DNA from: Sphingomonas sp. QA11
GTDB taxonomy: Bacteria; Pseudomonadota; Alphaproteobacteria; Sphingomonadales; Sphingomonadaceae
Direction: 5' to 3'
NCBI RefSeq assembly: GCF_028473665.1
Contig: NZ_CP098774.1
Coordinates: 5,079,501-5,143,500 of the forward strand
DNA length: 64,000 nt
Part shown: one piece after another, positions 25,192-35,200 of the stretch
Numbering within the stretch: the first letter of the stretch is position 1
How the letters are laid out: the number at the start of each line of letters is the position of its first letter
The notes under the pieces: model-generated
Databases searched by the model: none
Told to the model about the DNA's origin: nothing
What the model saw: the letters and a program-made list of their open reading frames with translations, nothing else
Program-made: the position numbers and the translations under genes

Positions 25192-26394
25192 ATGCTCGAT
25201 CCTGCCGCGCCCGCCTTCCTCGCCGAACCCGCCGTCCCCCGACAGCGCGTCGGCCTGACTCATTTCGCGCTGGCGGTCGGCGGCTTCGCGATCGGCACGA
25301 CGGAATTCGCGACGATGAGCCTGGTGCCCGATTTTGCGCGGGATCTCGGGATCGACGTGCCGATGGCGGGGCATGTCATCAGTGCCTATGCGCTGGGCGT
25401 GGTGGTGGGGGCGCCGGTCATCGCGGTGCTCGCCGCCCGCCTCTCGCGCCGCACGCTGCTGATCCTGCTGATGACGCTTTATGCCCTTGCCAATGGGCTG
25501 ACCGCCCTCTCGCCGACCTATGGCTGGATGATGGCGTTCCGCTTCGTCAGCGGCCTTCCGCATGGCGCCTATTTCGGGATCGCCACGCTGGTCGCCGCAT
25601 CGCTGGTGCCGCCGGGCAAGCGGACCCAGGCGATGGCGCGGGTGCTGCTTGGGCTGACGGTGGCGACGATCGCCGGGGTGCCGCTGGCCAACTGGCTCGG
25701 GCAGACGGTCGGCTGGCGCTGGAGCTTCGCGATCGTCGCGGTGCTGGCCGTGCTGACGGCGACCCTGGTCGCGGTCTTCGCGCCGCGCGACCGGCCCGAT
25801 TCAGCGCGCAGCCCCCTGGGCGAGCTCGACGCCCTCAAGCGCCCGCAGGTCTGGCTGACCTTGGGGATCGGCGCGATCGGGTTCGGTGGCCTGTTCGCCG
25901 TCTATACCTATCTCGCCTCGACCCTGACCGAGGTGACCGGCGTCTCGCCGCACCTGATCCCCGTCGCGCTGATGGTGTTCGGCGTCGGCATGACCGCCGG
26001 CAACCTGATCGTTCCACGCTTCGCCGATCGCGCGCTGATGCCGACCGCGGCCGGCCTGCTGCTGTGGAGCCTCGCCGCGCTGGCGCTCTATCCGTTCGCC
26101 GCCGGGAATTTCTGGACGATGCTGGTCGCTGTCGGCGCGATCGGCGTCGGCGGTTCGCTCGGGTCGATCTTGCAGAGCAGGCTGATGGACGTATCGGGCG
26201 ATGCGCAGGCGCTTGCCGCTGCCCTGAACCATGCCGCGTTCAATATCGCCAACGCGCTGGGCCCATGGCTCGGCGGAATCGCCATTGCCGCGGGGCTTGG
26301 CTGGACGTCGACTGGGTGGGTCGGGTGTGGCCTGGCGCTTGGCGGCCTGGCGTTCCTGGCGGTGTCGGTCGCCCTGGAGCGCCGAACCGCATGA
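25192..26394 (+). CDS. MFS transporter (drug/arabinose-efflux type)
   Basis: This 400-residue protein has about 12 membrane helices. The N-terminal GGFAIGTTEFATMSLVPDFA and the loop 2-3 region AARLSRRTLLILLM fit the AraJ/PbuE/DHA1 group of major facilitator efflux pumps. Substrate is unknown. The start at 25192 is the first Met close to the first helix; no clear ribosome binding site is seen and the frame is open back to 25096, so the start is uncertain. It converges on the RhlE-type helicase gene, with a symmetrical hairpin over its stop codon. Confidence 0.88.
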   Translation: MLDPAAPAFLAEPAVPRQRVGLTHFALAVGGFAIGTTEFATMSLVPDFARDLGIDVPMAGHVISAYALGVVVGAPVIAVLAARLSRRTLLILLMTLYALANGLTALSPTYGWMMAFRFVSGLPHGAYFGIATLVAASLVPPGKRTQAMARVLLGLTVATIAGVPLANWLGQTVGWRWSFAIVAVLAVLTATLVAVFAPRDRPDSARSPLGELDALKRPQVWLTLGIGAIGFGGLFAVYTYLASTLTEVTGVSPHLIPVALMVFGVGMTAGNLIVPRFADRALMPTAAGLLLWSLAALALYPFAAGNFWTMLVAVGAIGVGGSLGSILQSRLMDVSGDAQALAAALNHAAFNIANALGPWLGGIAIAAGLGWTSTGWVGCGLALGGLAFLAVSVALERRTA

Positions 26395-26417
26395 TCCTCC
26401 CCGGCACGGGGAGGATC
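26393..26417. terminator. Symmetrical hairpin between convergent genes (family G)
   Basis: GATCCTCCCCG-GCA-CGGGGAGGATC has perfect 11-bp arms and overlaps the MFS stop codon. It lacks a T tract. The same sequence type recurs at 32213-32237 and 59940-59964 at gene ends. Confidence 0.6.
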
Positions 26418-26495
26418 AGCGTGGGGCATCGTTTCGGCAAAGGGTGGTGGCGACGTCCATGATGATCTCACACCATCGGGACGCCGCCGACAGGT

Positions 26496-27938
26496 TCAGC
26501 CAGCGGCAGGCGACCGGCGGCCGCCGCCCGAATGCTGGCGGCCCGAACCGCCGGGGCGACCGCCACCGCCGCCGGGGCGGCCATAACCACCTGGGCGACC
26601 CTGGCCACCGGGGCGACCATTGCCGGCCGGACGGCCATTGCCTTCGGCACGCGCGCCCTGCGGACGGGCCTGCCCCTCGGGGCGGGCGCCGGTCGGACGC
26701 GCTGCGTGAGTCGCGCGGGGCGGGGCGCGGTGGCGGCCCGAATCGTCGCGGCGGCGATCGTCGTCCGAACCGGCGGGCCGGTTCGCCTTGATCTTCGCCG
26801 CCTCGGCGGTGAAGCCCTCGGGCAGCGGCATCGGGGTCGGCTTAACGCGCGTCAGCTTCTCGATGTCGCGCAGATAGGACCGCTCGTCATCCGCCACGAA
26901 GCTGATCGCCACGCCCGACGCGCCGGCGCGCGCGGTGCGGCCGATGCGGTGGACATATTGCTCGGGCACGTTGGGCAGCTCGAAGTTGAAGACATGGCTC
27001 ACGCCCGACACGTCGATGCCGCGCGCGGCGATGTCGGTCGCGATCAGCACCTTGACCTTGCCCGACTTGAACTCGCCAAGCGCGCGCTCGCGCTGCGGCT
27101 GGCTCTTGTTGCCGTGGATCGCGTTGGCGGCGATGCCGGCATGGCCGAGCAGCTTCACGACGCGATCGGCACCATGCTTGGTGCGGGTGAAGACCAGGCA
27201 GCGCTCGATCTCCGGGTTGCGGAGATGAATGGTGAGCAGCGCCTGCTTTTCCGACTGGTTGACCAGGGTTGCGTACTGCTCGACGCGCTCGGCCGTGGTG
27301 GATACCGGCGCGACCTTCACGGTTGCCGGGTCCTTCAGGAACTGGTCGGCCAGCTCGCGGATCGCGTTGGGCATGGTCGCCGAGAAGAACAGGGTCTGGC
27401 GATCGCGCGGCACCATCTTCACGATCTTGCGGAGCGCGTGGATGAAGCCGAGGTCGAGCATCTGGTCGGCCTCGTCGAGGACGAGGATCTCAAGCGTCGC
27501 GAGGCTCACGAAACGCTGCTCGATCAGGTCGAGCAGGCGGCCCGGCGTGGCGACGAGGATGTCGATGCCACGTGCCATGTCCTGGCGGTTCTTGTTGATG
27601 CTGGTGCCGCCGAACACGGTCGCGACCGACATCTTCGAGAACTTGCCATATTCGCGCGCGCTGTCGGCGATCTGGCTGGCCAGCTCGCGCGTCGGCGCCA
27701 GGACGAGCATGCGGCAATGAGTCGGCAGCACGTTCTTGGGCGCGTTGACGAGGCGCTGGATGGAGGGAAGGACGAAGGCTGCGGTCTTGCCGGTGCCGGT
27801 CTGCGCGATGCCGAGGAGGTCGCGGCCGTCGAGCAGGGTCGGGATCGACTGCTTCTGGATCGGGGTGGGGGTGGTGTAGCCCTTGGCTTCGAGCGCGCGG
27901 ACGAGCGGCTCGGCCAGGCCGAGATGTGCGAAAGACAT
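26496..27938 (-). CDS. DEAD-box RNA helicase, RhlE type
   Basis: This 480-residue ATP-dependent RNA helicase begins MSFAHLGLAEPLVRALEAKG (Q motif) with AQTGTGKT (Walker A), PTRELASQI, LDEADQMLDLGF, FSATMP, VFTRTKHGAD, TDIAARGID and HRIGRTARAG. After residue 380 comes a basic, Gly/Arg-rich tail of repeated GRPGG and GNGRP units, likely an RNA-binding extension. RhlE-type helicases act in RNA decay and ribosome maturation, often with PNPase. I chose the ATG at 27938 because the Q motif begins there. Confidence 0.94.
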   Translation of the reverse strand: MSFAHLGLAEPLVRALEAKGYTTPTPIQKQSIPTLLDGRDLLGIAQTGTGKTAAFVLPSIQRLVNAPKNVLPTHCRMLVLAPTRELASQIADSAREYGKFSKMSVATVFGGTSINKNRQDMARGIDILVATPGRLLDLIEQRFVSLATLEILVLDEADQMLDLGFIHALRKIVKMVPRDRQTLFFSATMPNAIRELADQFLKDPATVKVAPVSTTAERVEQYATLVNQSEKQALLTIHLRNPEIERCLVFTRTKHGADRVVKLLGHAGIAANAIHGNKSQPQRERALGEFKSGKVKVLIATDIAARGIDVSGVSHVFNFELPNVPEQYVHRIGRTARAGASGVAISFVADDERSYLRDIEKLTRVKPTPMPLPEGFTAEAAKIKANRPAGSDDDRRRDDSGRHRAPPRATHAARPTGARPEGQARPQGARAEGNGRPAGNGRPGGQGRPGGYGRPGGGGGRPGGSGRQHSGGGRRSPAAG

Positions 27939-28198
27939 ATTAGTATAGTCCAATATTAGCCGGGTTCGCGAGTCCGGTGGACGCACGAGTGGCGGGGGAG
28001 AATGACACCCCGCGTGAAAAGGGAAGCCCGTTAAAAACGACCGAGGCGGAGCCTGGACCCTGGAGTCCGATCACGCTGCATGACGCCTCGATGGGCGGCA
28101 TATGCATGCTGCGGCGCAAAAAGTCAATGACGATGGCGAAACGGTTGATGCAGATCATCCCGGAGTCAGGTGACGCGACTGCGGATCCCGCCTAAGAA
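27939..28198. other. 260-base gap without a recognised gene
   Basis: The divergent promoter region between the helicase and the histidine kinase. It contains TTAGTATAGTCCAATATTAG near 27939-27960, AT-rich for this genome and possibly part of the helicase promoter. No conserved frame or long dyad is seen. Confidence 0.4.
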
Positions 28199-29398
28199 AT
28201 GGAGGTGGACACAGGGGACTCCGCTCAGCCGACCGCGTTCGAGCTCGATATCGCCGCGATCAGGCGGATCGACGCCGTGCCCACGATCCTCGACGTGGTC
28301 TGCCGTACCACCGGCATGGGCTTCGCCGCGGTCGCGCGCGTCACCGAGGATCGCTGGATCGCCTGCAGCGTGCGCGACGACATCGCCTTCGGGCTGGTGC
28401 CGGGCGGCGAGCTCAAGATCGAGACGACGATCTGCAACGAGATTCGCGACAGCCGCGAGCCGGTGATCATCGATCACGTCGCCGAGCATCCCGATTTCTG
28501 CCATCACCATACGCCGGCGATGTACGGCTTCCAGAGCTATATCTCGATGCCCATCCTGCTGCCCGACGGGCGCTTCTTCGGCACGCTCTGTGCGATCGAT
28601 CCACGCCCGGCACAGGTGGACAATCCCGAGACCATCGGCATGTTCCGCATGTTCGCCGATATGATCGCCTTCCATCTCGACGCCCAGGCCCAGATCGACC
28701 GGAGCGCCGCGACCCTGTTCGACGAGCGCAGGACCGCCGAACTGCGCGAGCAGTTCATCGCGGTACTCGGCCATGATCTGCGCAATCCGCTAGCCTCGAT
28801 CGACGCGGGCACCCGCCTGCTGGCGCGAGACCCGGCGCCTGACAAGGCGGCGAAGGTGCTTGGCCTGATGCAGAGCAGCGTCGCGCGCATGGCCGCGCTG
28901 ATCGACAATGTCCTCGATCTCGCACGTGGACGGCTCGGCGGGGGGCTTACGCTGCAGCGCGCGCCGGTCCAGCTCGAGCCGGTGCTGCGCCAGGTGATCG
29001 AGGAACTGCGCGCCAGTCATCCGAAACAGCCGATCGAGGCCGTGCTTGAACTCGATGCCGAGATCGATTGCGATCGCGGCAGGATCGCGCAATTGCTGTC
29101 GAACCTGCTCGGCAACGCGTTGACGCACGGCGCCGCCGACCAGCCGGTGCTCGTGCACGCCGCGACTCGGGACCGGGTCTTCGAACTCTCGGTCAGCAAT
29201 GCCGGCGAGGAAATCCCGCCCGCTGCGATCGAGCGCCTGTTCCAGCCTTTTGCGCGCGGTGCTGTCAGGCCTGACCAGGCCGGGCTCGGCCTTGGTCTCT
29301 ATATCGCTTCCGAAATCGCCAAGGCGCATGGCGGTTCGCTCAGCGTGGCGTCGTCGCCGATGCAGACGCGCTTCACCTTCCTCATGCCGCTGGACTGA
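28199..29398 (+). CDS. GAF-domain sensor histidine kinase (soluble)
   Basis: This 399-residue protein has no membrane segment. Residues 20-160 form a GAF domain (GFAAVARVTEDRWIACSVRD, SYISMPILLPDGRFFGTLCAID), followed by a HisKA domain with the phospho-acceptor in FIAVLGHDLRNPLASI (His192) and a HATPase domain with N box LLSNLLGNALTHGA and G boxes (FSVSNAGEEIP style and GLGLGLYIASEIAKAHGG). It should sense a small ligand or redox signal in the cytoplasm. A single-domain response regulator follows 73 bases downstream. Confidence 0.92.
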   Translation: MEVDTGDSAQPTAFELDIAAIRRIDAVPTILDVVCRTTGMGFAAVARVTEDRWIACSVRDDIAFGLVPGGELKIETTICNEIRDSREPVIIDHVAEHPDFCHHHTPAMYGFQSYISMPILLPDGRFFGTLCAIDPRPAQVDNPETIGMFRMFADMIAFHLDAQAQIDRSAATLFDERRTAELREQFIAVLGHDLRNPLASIDAGTRLLARDPAPDKAAKVLGLMQSSVARMAALIDNVLDLARGRLGGGLTLQRAPVQLEPVLRQVIEELRASHPKQPIEAVLELDAEIDCDRGRIAQLLSNLLGNALTHGAADQPVLVHAATRDRVFELSVSNAGEEIPPAAIERLFQPFARGAVRPDQAGLGLGLYIASEIAKAHGGSLSVASSPMQTRFTFLMPLD

Positions 29399-29471
29399 CG
29401 CGCAAAAAAATTGTGGCGGCTCGTACCCGTTTTCCCCGGTGGTACGTTGATATTCTCTGGGGAGATCGCCG

Positions 29472-29822
29472 GTGTGCCACGTGCTGATCATCGAGGATGA
29501 AGTCCTGATCGCGCTCGATCTTCAGGACATACTGACACTGGCCGGGGCGAAGACCTTCTCTTTTGCCGAAACCGAGCGCGAGGCGCTTGACGCAGCGCGC
29601 GAGCATCGGCCCGACGTCATCATGTCCGACGTGATGCTGCGCGAAGGCACCGGCCCGCACGCGGTCGAGGTGATCCAGGGCGAAATGGGGCCGCTCCCGG
29701 TGATCTTCATCACCGCCACGCCGGAAGCCTGCCTCAGTTGCGATCCGCCCGCGATCGTGCTGGGCAAGCCGGTGATCGACGCCAGGCTGCGCGAGGCGTT
29801 CCGGCTGGTGGCGCCGCACTGA
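29472..29822 (+). CDS. Single-domain response regulator
   Basis: This 116-residue receiver domain with no output domain has the acidic pair in IIEDEVLIALDL, the phospho-acceptor Asp in VIMSDVMLREG (about Asp53), Thr in VIFITATPE and Lys in VLGKPV. It starts at GTG preceded by GGGGAGATCGCCG. It is likely the partner of the upstream GAF kinase, acting by protein-protein contact or as a phosphate sink. A family B repeat follows. Confidence 0.88.
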   Translation: MCHVLIIEDEVLIALDLQDILTLAGAKTFSFAETEREALDAAREHRPDVIMSDVMLREGTGPHAVEVIQGEMGPLPVIFITATPEACLSCDPPAIVLGKPVIDARLREAFRLVAPH

Positions 29823-29834
29823 AACAAGCACATC

Positions 29835-29928
29835 GTCATGCCGGACTTGTTCCGGCATCCACCGCTCCGCAGGAACGAAATCCGGTTATTGTCGCGGAAC
29901 GGTGGAGCCGGAACAAGTTCGGGGTGAC
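29835..29928. repeat. Palindromic repeat family B
   Basis: Left end GTCATGCCGGACTTGTTCCG, right end CCGGAACAAGTTCGGGGTGA. Internal arms (CACCGCTCCGC / GCGGAACGGTG) also pair. It lies between the convergent response regulator and acyl-CoA dehydrogenase genes. Confidence 0.9.
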
Positions 29929-29936
29929 GAATAGTC

Positions 29937-31091
29937 TTAAAGCGACCGCCCGATCAGTTCCTTCATGATCTCGTTGGTCCCGCCATAAATCCGGCTGACC
30001 CGTGCCCCGCGCCATGCCCGCGCGATGGGATATTCGTTCATATAGCCCGCACCGCCATGAAGCTGGAGGCATTTGTCCATCACTTCCCATTGCAGCTCGG
30101 TGTGCCACAGCTTGGCGGCGGCGCCCTCGGTCGGGGTCAGTTCCCCCGCCAGATGCCGCTTGATCGCCCAGTCGAGATGCGCCCACCCGACCTGAAGCTT
30201 GGTCTTCAGGTCGGCGAGCACGAATCGGGTATTCTGGAAATCGAACACCACGCCGGCGAACGCCTTGCGGTCCTTGGTGAAGGCGACCGTCTCGTCGAAC
30301 GCCTTTTGCGCCGATGCCTGAACGCCGACCGCGATCGACAGCCGCTCCTGCGGCAACTGGCTCATCAGATAGATGAAGCCCTTGCCCTCCTCGCCTAGGC
30401 AATTGGTCATCGGCACGCGCACATCCTCGAAGAACAGCTCCGAGGTATCGGCTGCGTCCTGCCCGATCTTGTCGAGGTTGCGGCCGCGCTTGAAGCCTTC
30501 CCGGTCGCTCTCGACCAGGATGATCGACATGCCCTTGTACGCCGGCTTCGCGTCGGGATCGGTCTTGGCGACGACCAGGATCAGGTCGGCATTCTGGCCG
30601 TTGGTGATGTAGGTCTTTGACCCGTTGACGATATAGTGGTTGCCATCCTTCTTCGCACTGGTGCGGATCGATTGCAGGTCGGATCCGGTACCGGGCTCCG
30701 TCATCGCGATCGCGGTGATCGTCTCGCCCGAAACGAGGCGCGGCAGCCACTGCTTCTTCTGCTCTTCGGAGCCGTACTGGACGATATAGTCGCAGACGAT
30801 GTCCGACTGGAGCGAGAAGCCGAGCGGGGTGCCGGCATAGCTGATCTCCTCGTCGATGATCGCGTTATAGCCGAAATCAAGGCCAAGCCCGCCATATTCC
30901 TCGGGCACCGTGGGGCAGAGCATCCCGATCGCGCCCGCCTTGGTCCAGATCGACTTGTCGACGATGCCGGCCTCTTCCCATTCAGTGACATGGGGAACGG
31001 CTTCCTTCTGCAGGAAGCTGCGCACGCTCTGGCGGAATGCCTCGTGATCCTCGGTATAGGCGAATCGACCGGGCACGGTATCGAGGGACAT
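29937..31091 (-). CDS. Acyl-CoA dehydrogenase
   Basis: This 384-residue FAD enzyme oxidises acyl-CoA to trans-2-enoyl-CoA. It has the N-terminal helical domain, AMTEPGTGSDLQSI (FAD and substrate contact), GSKTYITNGQNADL, QLHGGAGYMNEYPIARAWRG and the C-terminal VSRIYGGTNEIMKELIG. The start MSLDTVPGRFAY at 31091 has AGGAGA eight bases upstream; an ATG at 31109 is less likely. It diverges from the FAH-family gene, and the shared region has two small dyads (TGCAA-CCTT-TTGCA and GTTCG-N6-CGAAC), possible regulator sites. Confidence 0.94.
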   Translation of the reverse strand: MSLDTVPGRFAYTEDHEAFRQSVRSFLQKEAVPHVTEWEEAGIVDKSIWTKAGAIGMLCPTVPEEYGGLGLDFGYNAIIDEEISYAGTPLGFSLQSDIVCDYIVQYGSEEQKKQWLPRLVSGETITAIAMTEPGTGSDLQSIRTSAKKDGNHYIVNGSKTYITNGQNADLILVVAKTDPDAKPAYKGMSIILVESDREGFKRGRNLDKIGQDAADTSELFFEDVRVPMTNCLGEEGKGFIYLMSQLPQERLSIAVGVQASAQKAFDETVAFTKDRKAFAGVVFDFQNTRFVLADLKTKLQVGWAHLDWAIKRHLAGELTPTEGAAAKLWHTELQWEVMDKCLQLHGGAGYMNEYPIARAWRGARVSRIYGGTNEIMKELIGRSL

Positions 31092-31160
31092 TTCAGTTCT
31101 CTCCTGCAACCTTTTGCAGCGGTGTGCGGTTCGTTTACGCGAACGTCAAGCTCGCCGACG

Positions 31161-31189
31161 CTCGACAGCCGGAGCGATCGGACTATGCT
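31161..31189 (+). promoter_or_regulatory. Putative promoter of the FAH-family gene
   Basis: CTCGAC and TATGCT are separated by 17 bases, about 20 bases upstream of the start codon. The -10 is good and the -35 is weak. The dyad GTTCG-N6-CGAAC (31129-31144) lies just upstream and may bind a regulator. Confidence 0.4.
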
Positions 31190-31211
31190 TTGCCGAAACA
31201 CAGGAGAATGC

Positions 31212-32213
31212 ATGAAACTGGCCAGCCTCAAGCATGGACGCGACGGGAAGCTCGTCGTCGTTTCGAACGATCTGGCCTGGTATGCCGATGCGGGGCACAT
31301 CGCCCCCACGCTGCAGGCGGCGCTTGACGATTGGGACCGGCTGCTGCCCGATCTCGCCAATCTCGCGACCGATCTCGACCATGAGATGATCCCGATGCGC
31401 CGCTTTCACGAACATGGCGCGGCGGCGCCCCTGCCGCGCGCCTATCAATGGGCTGACGGCTCGGCCTATGTGAACCATGTCGCGCTGGTGCGGCAGGCGC
31501 GGGGCGCCGAGATGCCCGAGAGCTTCTGGCACGATCCGCTGATGTACCAGGGCGGCTCGGACGGTTTCCTCGGCCCGCGCGATCCGATTCCGCTTGCCGA
31601 CGCGGCATGGGGCTGCGACCTCGAGGCCGAGGTGGTGGTGGTGACTGGCGACGTGCCGCTCGGCGCGAGCCGGGAAGAGGCGCTGGCGGCGGTCCGCCTC
31701 GTCGGCCTCACCAACGATGTTTCCCTGCGCAACCTGATCCCGGGCGAACTGGCCAAGGGCTTCGGCTTCTTTCAGTCGAAGCCGGCCAGCGCCTTCTCGC
31801 CGGTGTTCGTCACGCCCGACTCGCTGGGGGACTGGTGGCGGGACGGGAAGCTTCACCGCAAGCTGATGGTCGACCTCAACGGCAAGCCTTTCGGCCGCGC
31901 CGAGGCGGGCGAGGACATGACCTTCGATTTCGGCACGCTGATCGCGCATGCGGCGAAGACGCGGGCGCTGGGCGCCGGAACGATTATCGGTTCGGGCACT
32001 GTCTCCAACCGCGATGCCGATGGCGGCCCGGGCAAGCCGATCACTGAGGGCGGCGTCGGCTATTCGTGCATCGCTGAAGTCCGTACGGTCGAGACGATCA
32101 AGAGCGGCGCGGCGGTCACCCCGTTCCTGAAGAAAGGCGACACGGTCCGTATCTGGGCGGAGGACGACAAGCACCACCCGATCTTCGGCGTGATCGAACA
32201 AACGGTGGAATAA
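31212..32213 (+). CDS. Fumarylacetoacetate hydrolase family protein
   Basis: This 333-residue protein begins MKLASLKHGRDGKLVVVS, with AGGAG upstream. It has FHDPLMYQGGSDGFLGPRD-like and GCDLEAEVVVVTGDVP segments with the metal-binding acidic residues, and KPASAFSPVFVTPD, GAGTIIGSGTVSN and GYSCIAEVR near the C-terminus. FAH enzymes hydrolyse C-C bonds of acylpyruvates, as in tyrosine or aromatic degradation. The full FAH length suggests fumarylacetoacetase-like substrates, but no other tyrosine genes are nearby. Confidence 0.9.
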   Translation: MKLASLKHGRDGKLVVVSNDLAWYADAGHIAPTLQAALDDWDRLLPDLANLATDLDHEMIPMRRFHEHGAAAPLPRAYQWADGSAYVNHVALVRQARGAEMPESFWHDPLMYQGGSDGFLGPRDPIPLADAAWGCDLEAEVVVVTGDVPLGASREEALAAVRLVGLTNDVSLRNLIPGELAKGFGFFQSKPASAFSPVFVTPDSLGDWWRDGKLHRKLMVDLNGKPFGRAEAGEDMTFDFGTLIAHAAKTRALGAGTIIGSGTVSNRDADGGPGKPITEGGVGYSCIAEVRTVETIKSGAAVTPFLKKGDTVRIWAEDDKHHPIFGVIEQTVE

Positions 32214-32237
32214 ATCCTCCCCGTGCCGGGGAGGATT
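32213..32237. terminator. Symmetrical hairpin between convergent genes (family G)
   Basis: AATCCTCCCCG-TGC-CGGGGAGGATT has perfect 11-bp arms and fills the gap between the FAH-family gene and dnaE2, overlapping the dnaE2 stop region. It could end transcription from both sides. Confidence 0.6.
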
Positions 32238-35200
32238 AATGGAAATCGTGCGATTTGATCGGGATCACTGCCTCCATCCCGTCCCCGAACAACGGCAGTC
32301 TCGGCCGGTCGCGCGGGTCGATCGTGCCGCCATGAGTCGCCCCGTCGCCGGGGATGGTCATGGTCGGCAGGTCCAGGTCGCCGATCCCGCGCAGCAAATG
32401 GGTGTGATCGACGATCCGGTCGGTGACGACATGGATCACGCCGCTCTCGCTCTGCACCCGTCCCTGCACGCTGATCATCGACGCCGACATCAGGATGCGG
32501 CGCTGCGCCTCGAACCGGTCCTTCCACAGGATCGCGTTGGCGATGCCGGTCTCGTCCTCGATGGTCACGAACACGACGCCCTCGGCGCTGCCCGGTCGTT
32601 GCCGCACGAGGATGATCCCGGCCACCTCGACTCGTGTCCCGTCCTTCAACGTCTTGAGATCGCTGCATCGCCGGATGCGCAGCCGGTCAAGCGCGCCGCG
32701 CAGGAAGCTGACCGGATGATTGCGCAAGGTCAGTTGAGTCGCGCGATAATCCTCGACCACTTCGCGGCCGGCGGTGAGCGGGGTCAGCGCGACGGCTGGC
32801 TCGCGCGCTTCGGGAATGATGGCACCCGCCCGCATGTCGGCGGCGGTCAGCAAGGGGAGGGGCGCCTGACCCAGCCCCCTGATCGCCCAGAGCGCCTGGC
32901 GCCGGTTGAGGCCGAGGCATTGAAAGGCATCGGCCCGGGCGAGCTTTTCCAGCGCTGCCGGTTTCACCCCGGAACGGCGCCAGGCATCCTCGACCGAGGT
33001 GAAGGGGCCGGTCGCGCGGGCCTTTAATATCTCCCCGGCATCATCCTCGCTGAGCCCAAGAACGATCCGCATGCCGAGCCGGAGCGGCAGCAATGCCTCC
33101 CAGTCCGCGCCGGTGCCCCAGAACCGGTCATCGCGCGGCCGCGCATTCGGCTGGCCCGGAACGACGATCGTGTCCCAGTCGCTCCGGTTGATGCACACCG
33201 GCAACGCCTCGACCCCATGCTCGCGCGCATCGCGGATGATCTGCGCCGGGGCATAGAAACCCATCGGCTGCGCGTTGAGCAGGGCGGTGCAGAAGATCTC
33301 GGGATGATGGCATTTCATCCAGCTCGACGCATAGGCGATCTTGGCGAAGCTGGCGGCATGGCTCTCGGGAAAGCCGTAGCTGCCGAAACCCTCGATTTGT
33401 TTTACCAGCCGTTCGGCGAAATCGAGGGAAATCTCGTTCGCGAGCATGCCGCTGATCAGCGGCTCGCGGAATTTGCCGACACCGCCCGTCTGCTTGAACG
33501 TCGCCATCGCGCGGCGCAGCCGATCCGCTTCGCTCGCCGAGAATCCGGCACCCACCATCGCGACCTGCATCGCCTGTTCCTGGAACAGCGGCACGCCCAG
33601 CGTCTTTTTCAGGACCCCTTCCAGCGCGGGGCTCGGATATTCGATCGGCTCCTTCTGCTCGCGCCGCTTGAGATAGGGGTGGACCATGTCGCCCTGGATC
33701 GGCCCGGGCCGGACGATCGCGACCTGGATGGCGATGTCGTAGAAATTATCAGGGCGCATCCGCGGCAGCATCGACATCTGTGCCCGGCTCTCGATCTGGA
33801 ACACGCCGAGGGTGTCGGCCTTGCAGATCATCGCGAAAGTTTCGGCATCGTCTTCCTGCATGATAGGACTATCCAGCCTGAGGCTGATGTCCTTGTGCTC
33901 GCGCAGCAAGTCGAAGGTCCGGCGCATGCAGCCGAGCATACCGAGACCGAGAATATCGACTTTCATCAGGCCGAGTTCCTCCACGTCCAGCTTCTCCCAC
34001 TCGACCACGCGGCGGTCGACCATCGCGGCCGGCTCGATCGGCAGCAATTCATCGAGGCGGTCATGGGCCAGTACGAAACCGCCGGGATGTTGCGACAGGT
34101 GCCGGGGTGTCCCGATCAACTGCTTGGCCAGATCGAGCGTGAGGGCTAGCCGCTGTTCGGTCGGATCGAGGTTGAGTGCCTCGACATGCTCGGCGGGCAG
34201 GCCGTCGCTCGACCAGCCCCAGACCTGCCCTGAGAGCGCGGCGGTCATGTCCTCCGACAGGCCCAGCGCCTTGCCGACCTCGCGCAGGGCGCCGCGCGTG
34301 CGGAAACGGCTGACCACCGCCGTCATCGCGGCATGATCCCTGCCATAGGTCTCATAGATCCACTGGATCACTTCCTCGCGCCGCTCATGTTCGAAATCGA
34401 CGTCGATATCGGGCGGCTCGTGGCGCTCGGTCGAGATGAAGCGCTCGAACAGCAGCTTGTGGAAGACCGGATCGATCGAAGTGATGCCGAGCACGAAGCA
34501 GATCACCGAATTGGCCGCCGAACCACGGCCCTGACACAATATCTCCTGGCTGCGGGCGAACCGCACGATCGAGTTCACGGTCAGGAAATAGGGTGCGTAT
34601 CCCATCTGCTCGACCAGCGCGAGTTCATGCTCGAGAAGCGTGGTGTAATCGGGCGGGATCGGCTCGGGCGCGAACCGTTCCGCGAGCGCGGTGCGTGCCA
34701 TCTTCGCCAGCGCGTCCTGCGGCGTCCTGCCGCTGATCACCACCTCGTCGGGATAGCGATATTGTTCCTTCAACTCGCGCAGCGAGAAGGTGCAGCGCTC
34801 GACGATCGCCTCGGACGCGGCGAGCGCCGCCGGATAGCGCCTGAACCGCCGCGCCATCTCCTCCGGCGATTTGAGGTGGCGATCGGCGCTCCGCTCCCGC
34901 CTGAAACCGAGATCGTCGATCGTGCAGGTGTTGCGGATCGCGGTGACGACATCCTGCAGCATGCGCCGCTCGGGCGTGTCGTAGAGCACGTCCCCGGTGG
35001 CGAGCGGGGTCAGGCCGAACGCCCGTGCCTTCTGTTCGAGCAGGTGCAGGCGCATCGCATCGCCGGGGCGGCGATGCTGGGTCAGGCAGAGATGCCCGCG
35101 CTCGCCGAACACGTCAGCCATCCAGCGCAGCGCGAGATCGTCCTGTTCGAACGTTTCGGTCAGGCCGGGTACGATCGCGCCGACCAGCCCCCGGGCATGG

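Noticed and set aside
27940..28158. 72-codon minus-strand frame upstream of the RhlE-type gene
   Set aside because: No ribosome binding site, no family pattern and it covers the likely promoter.
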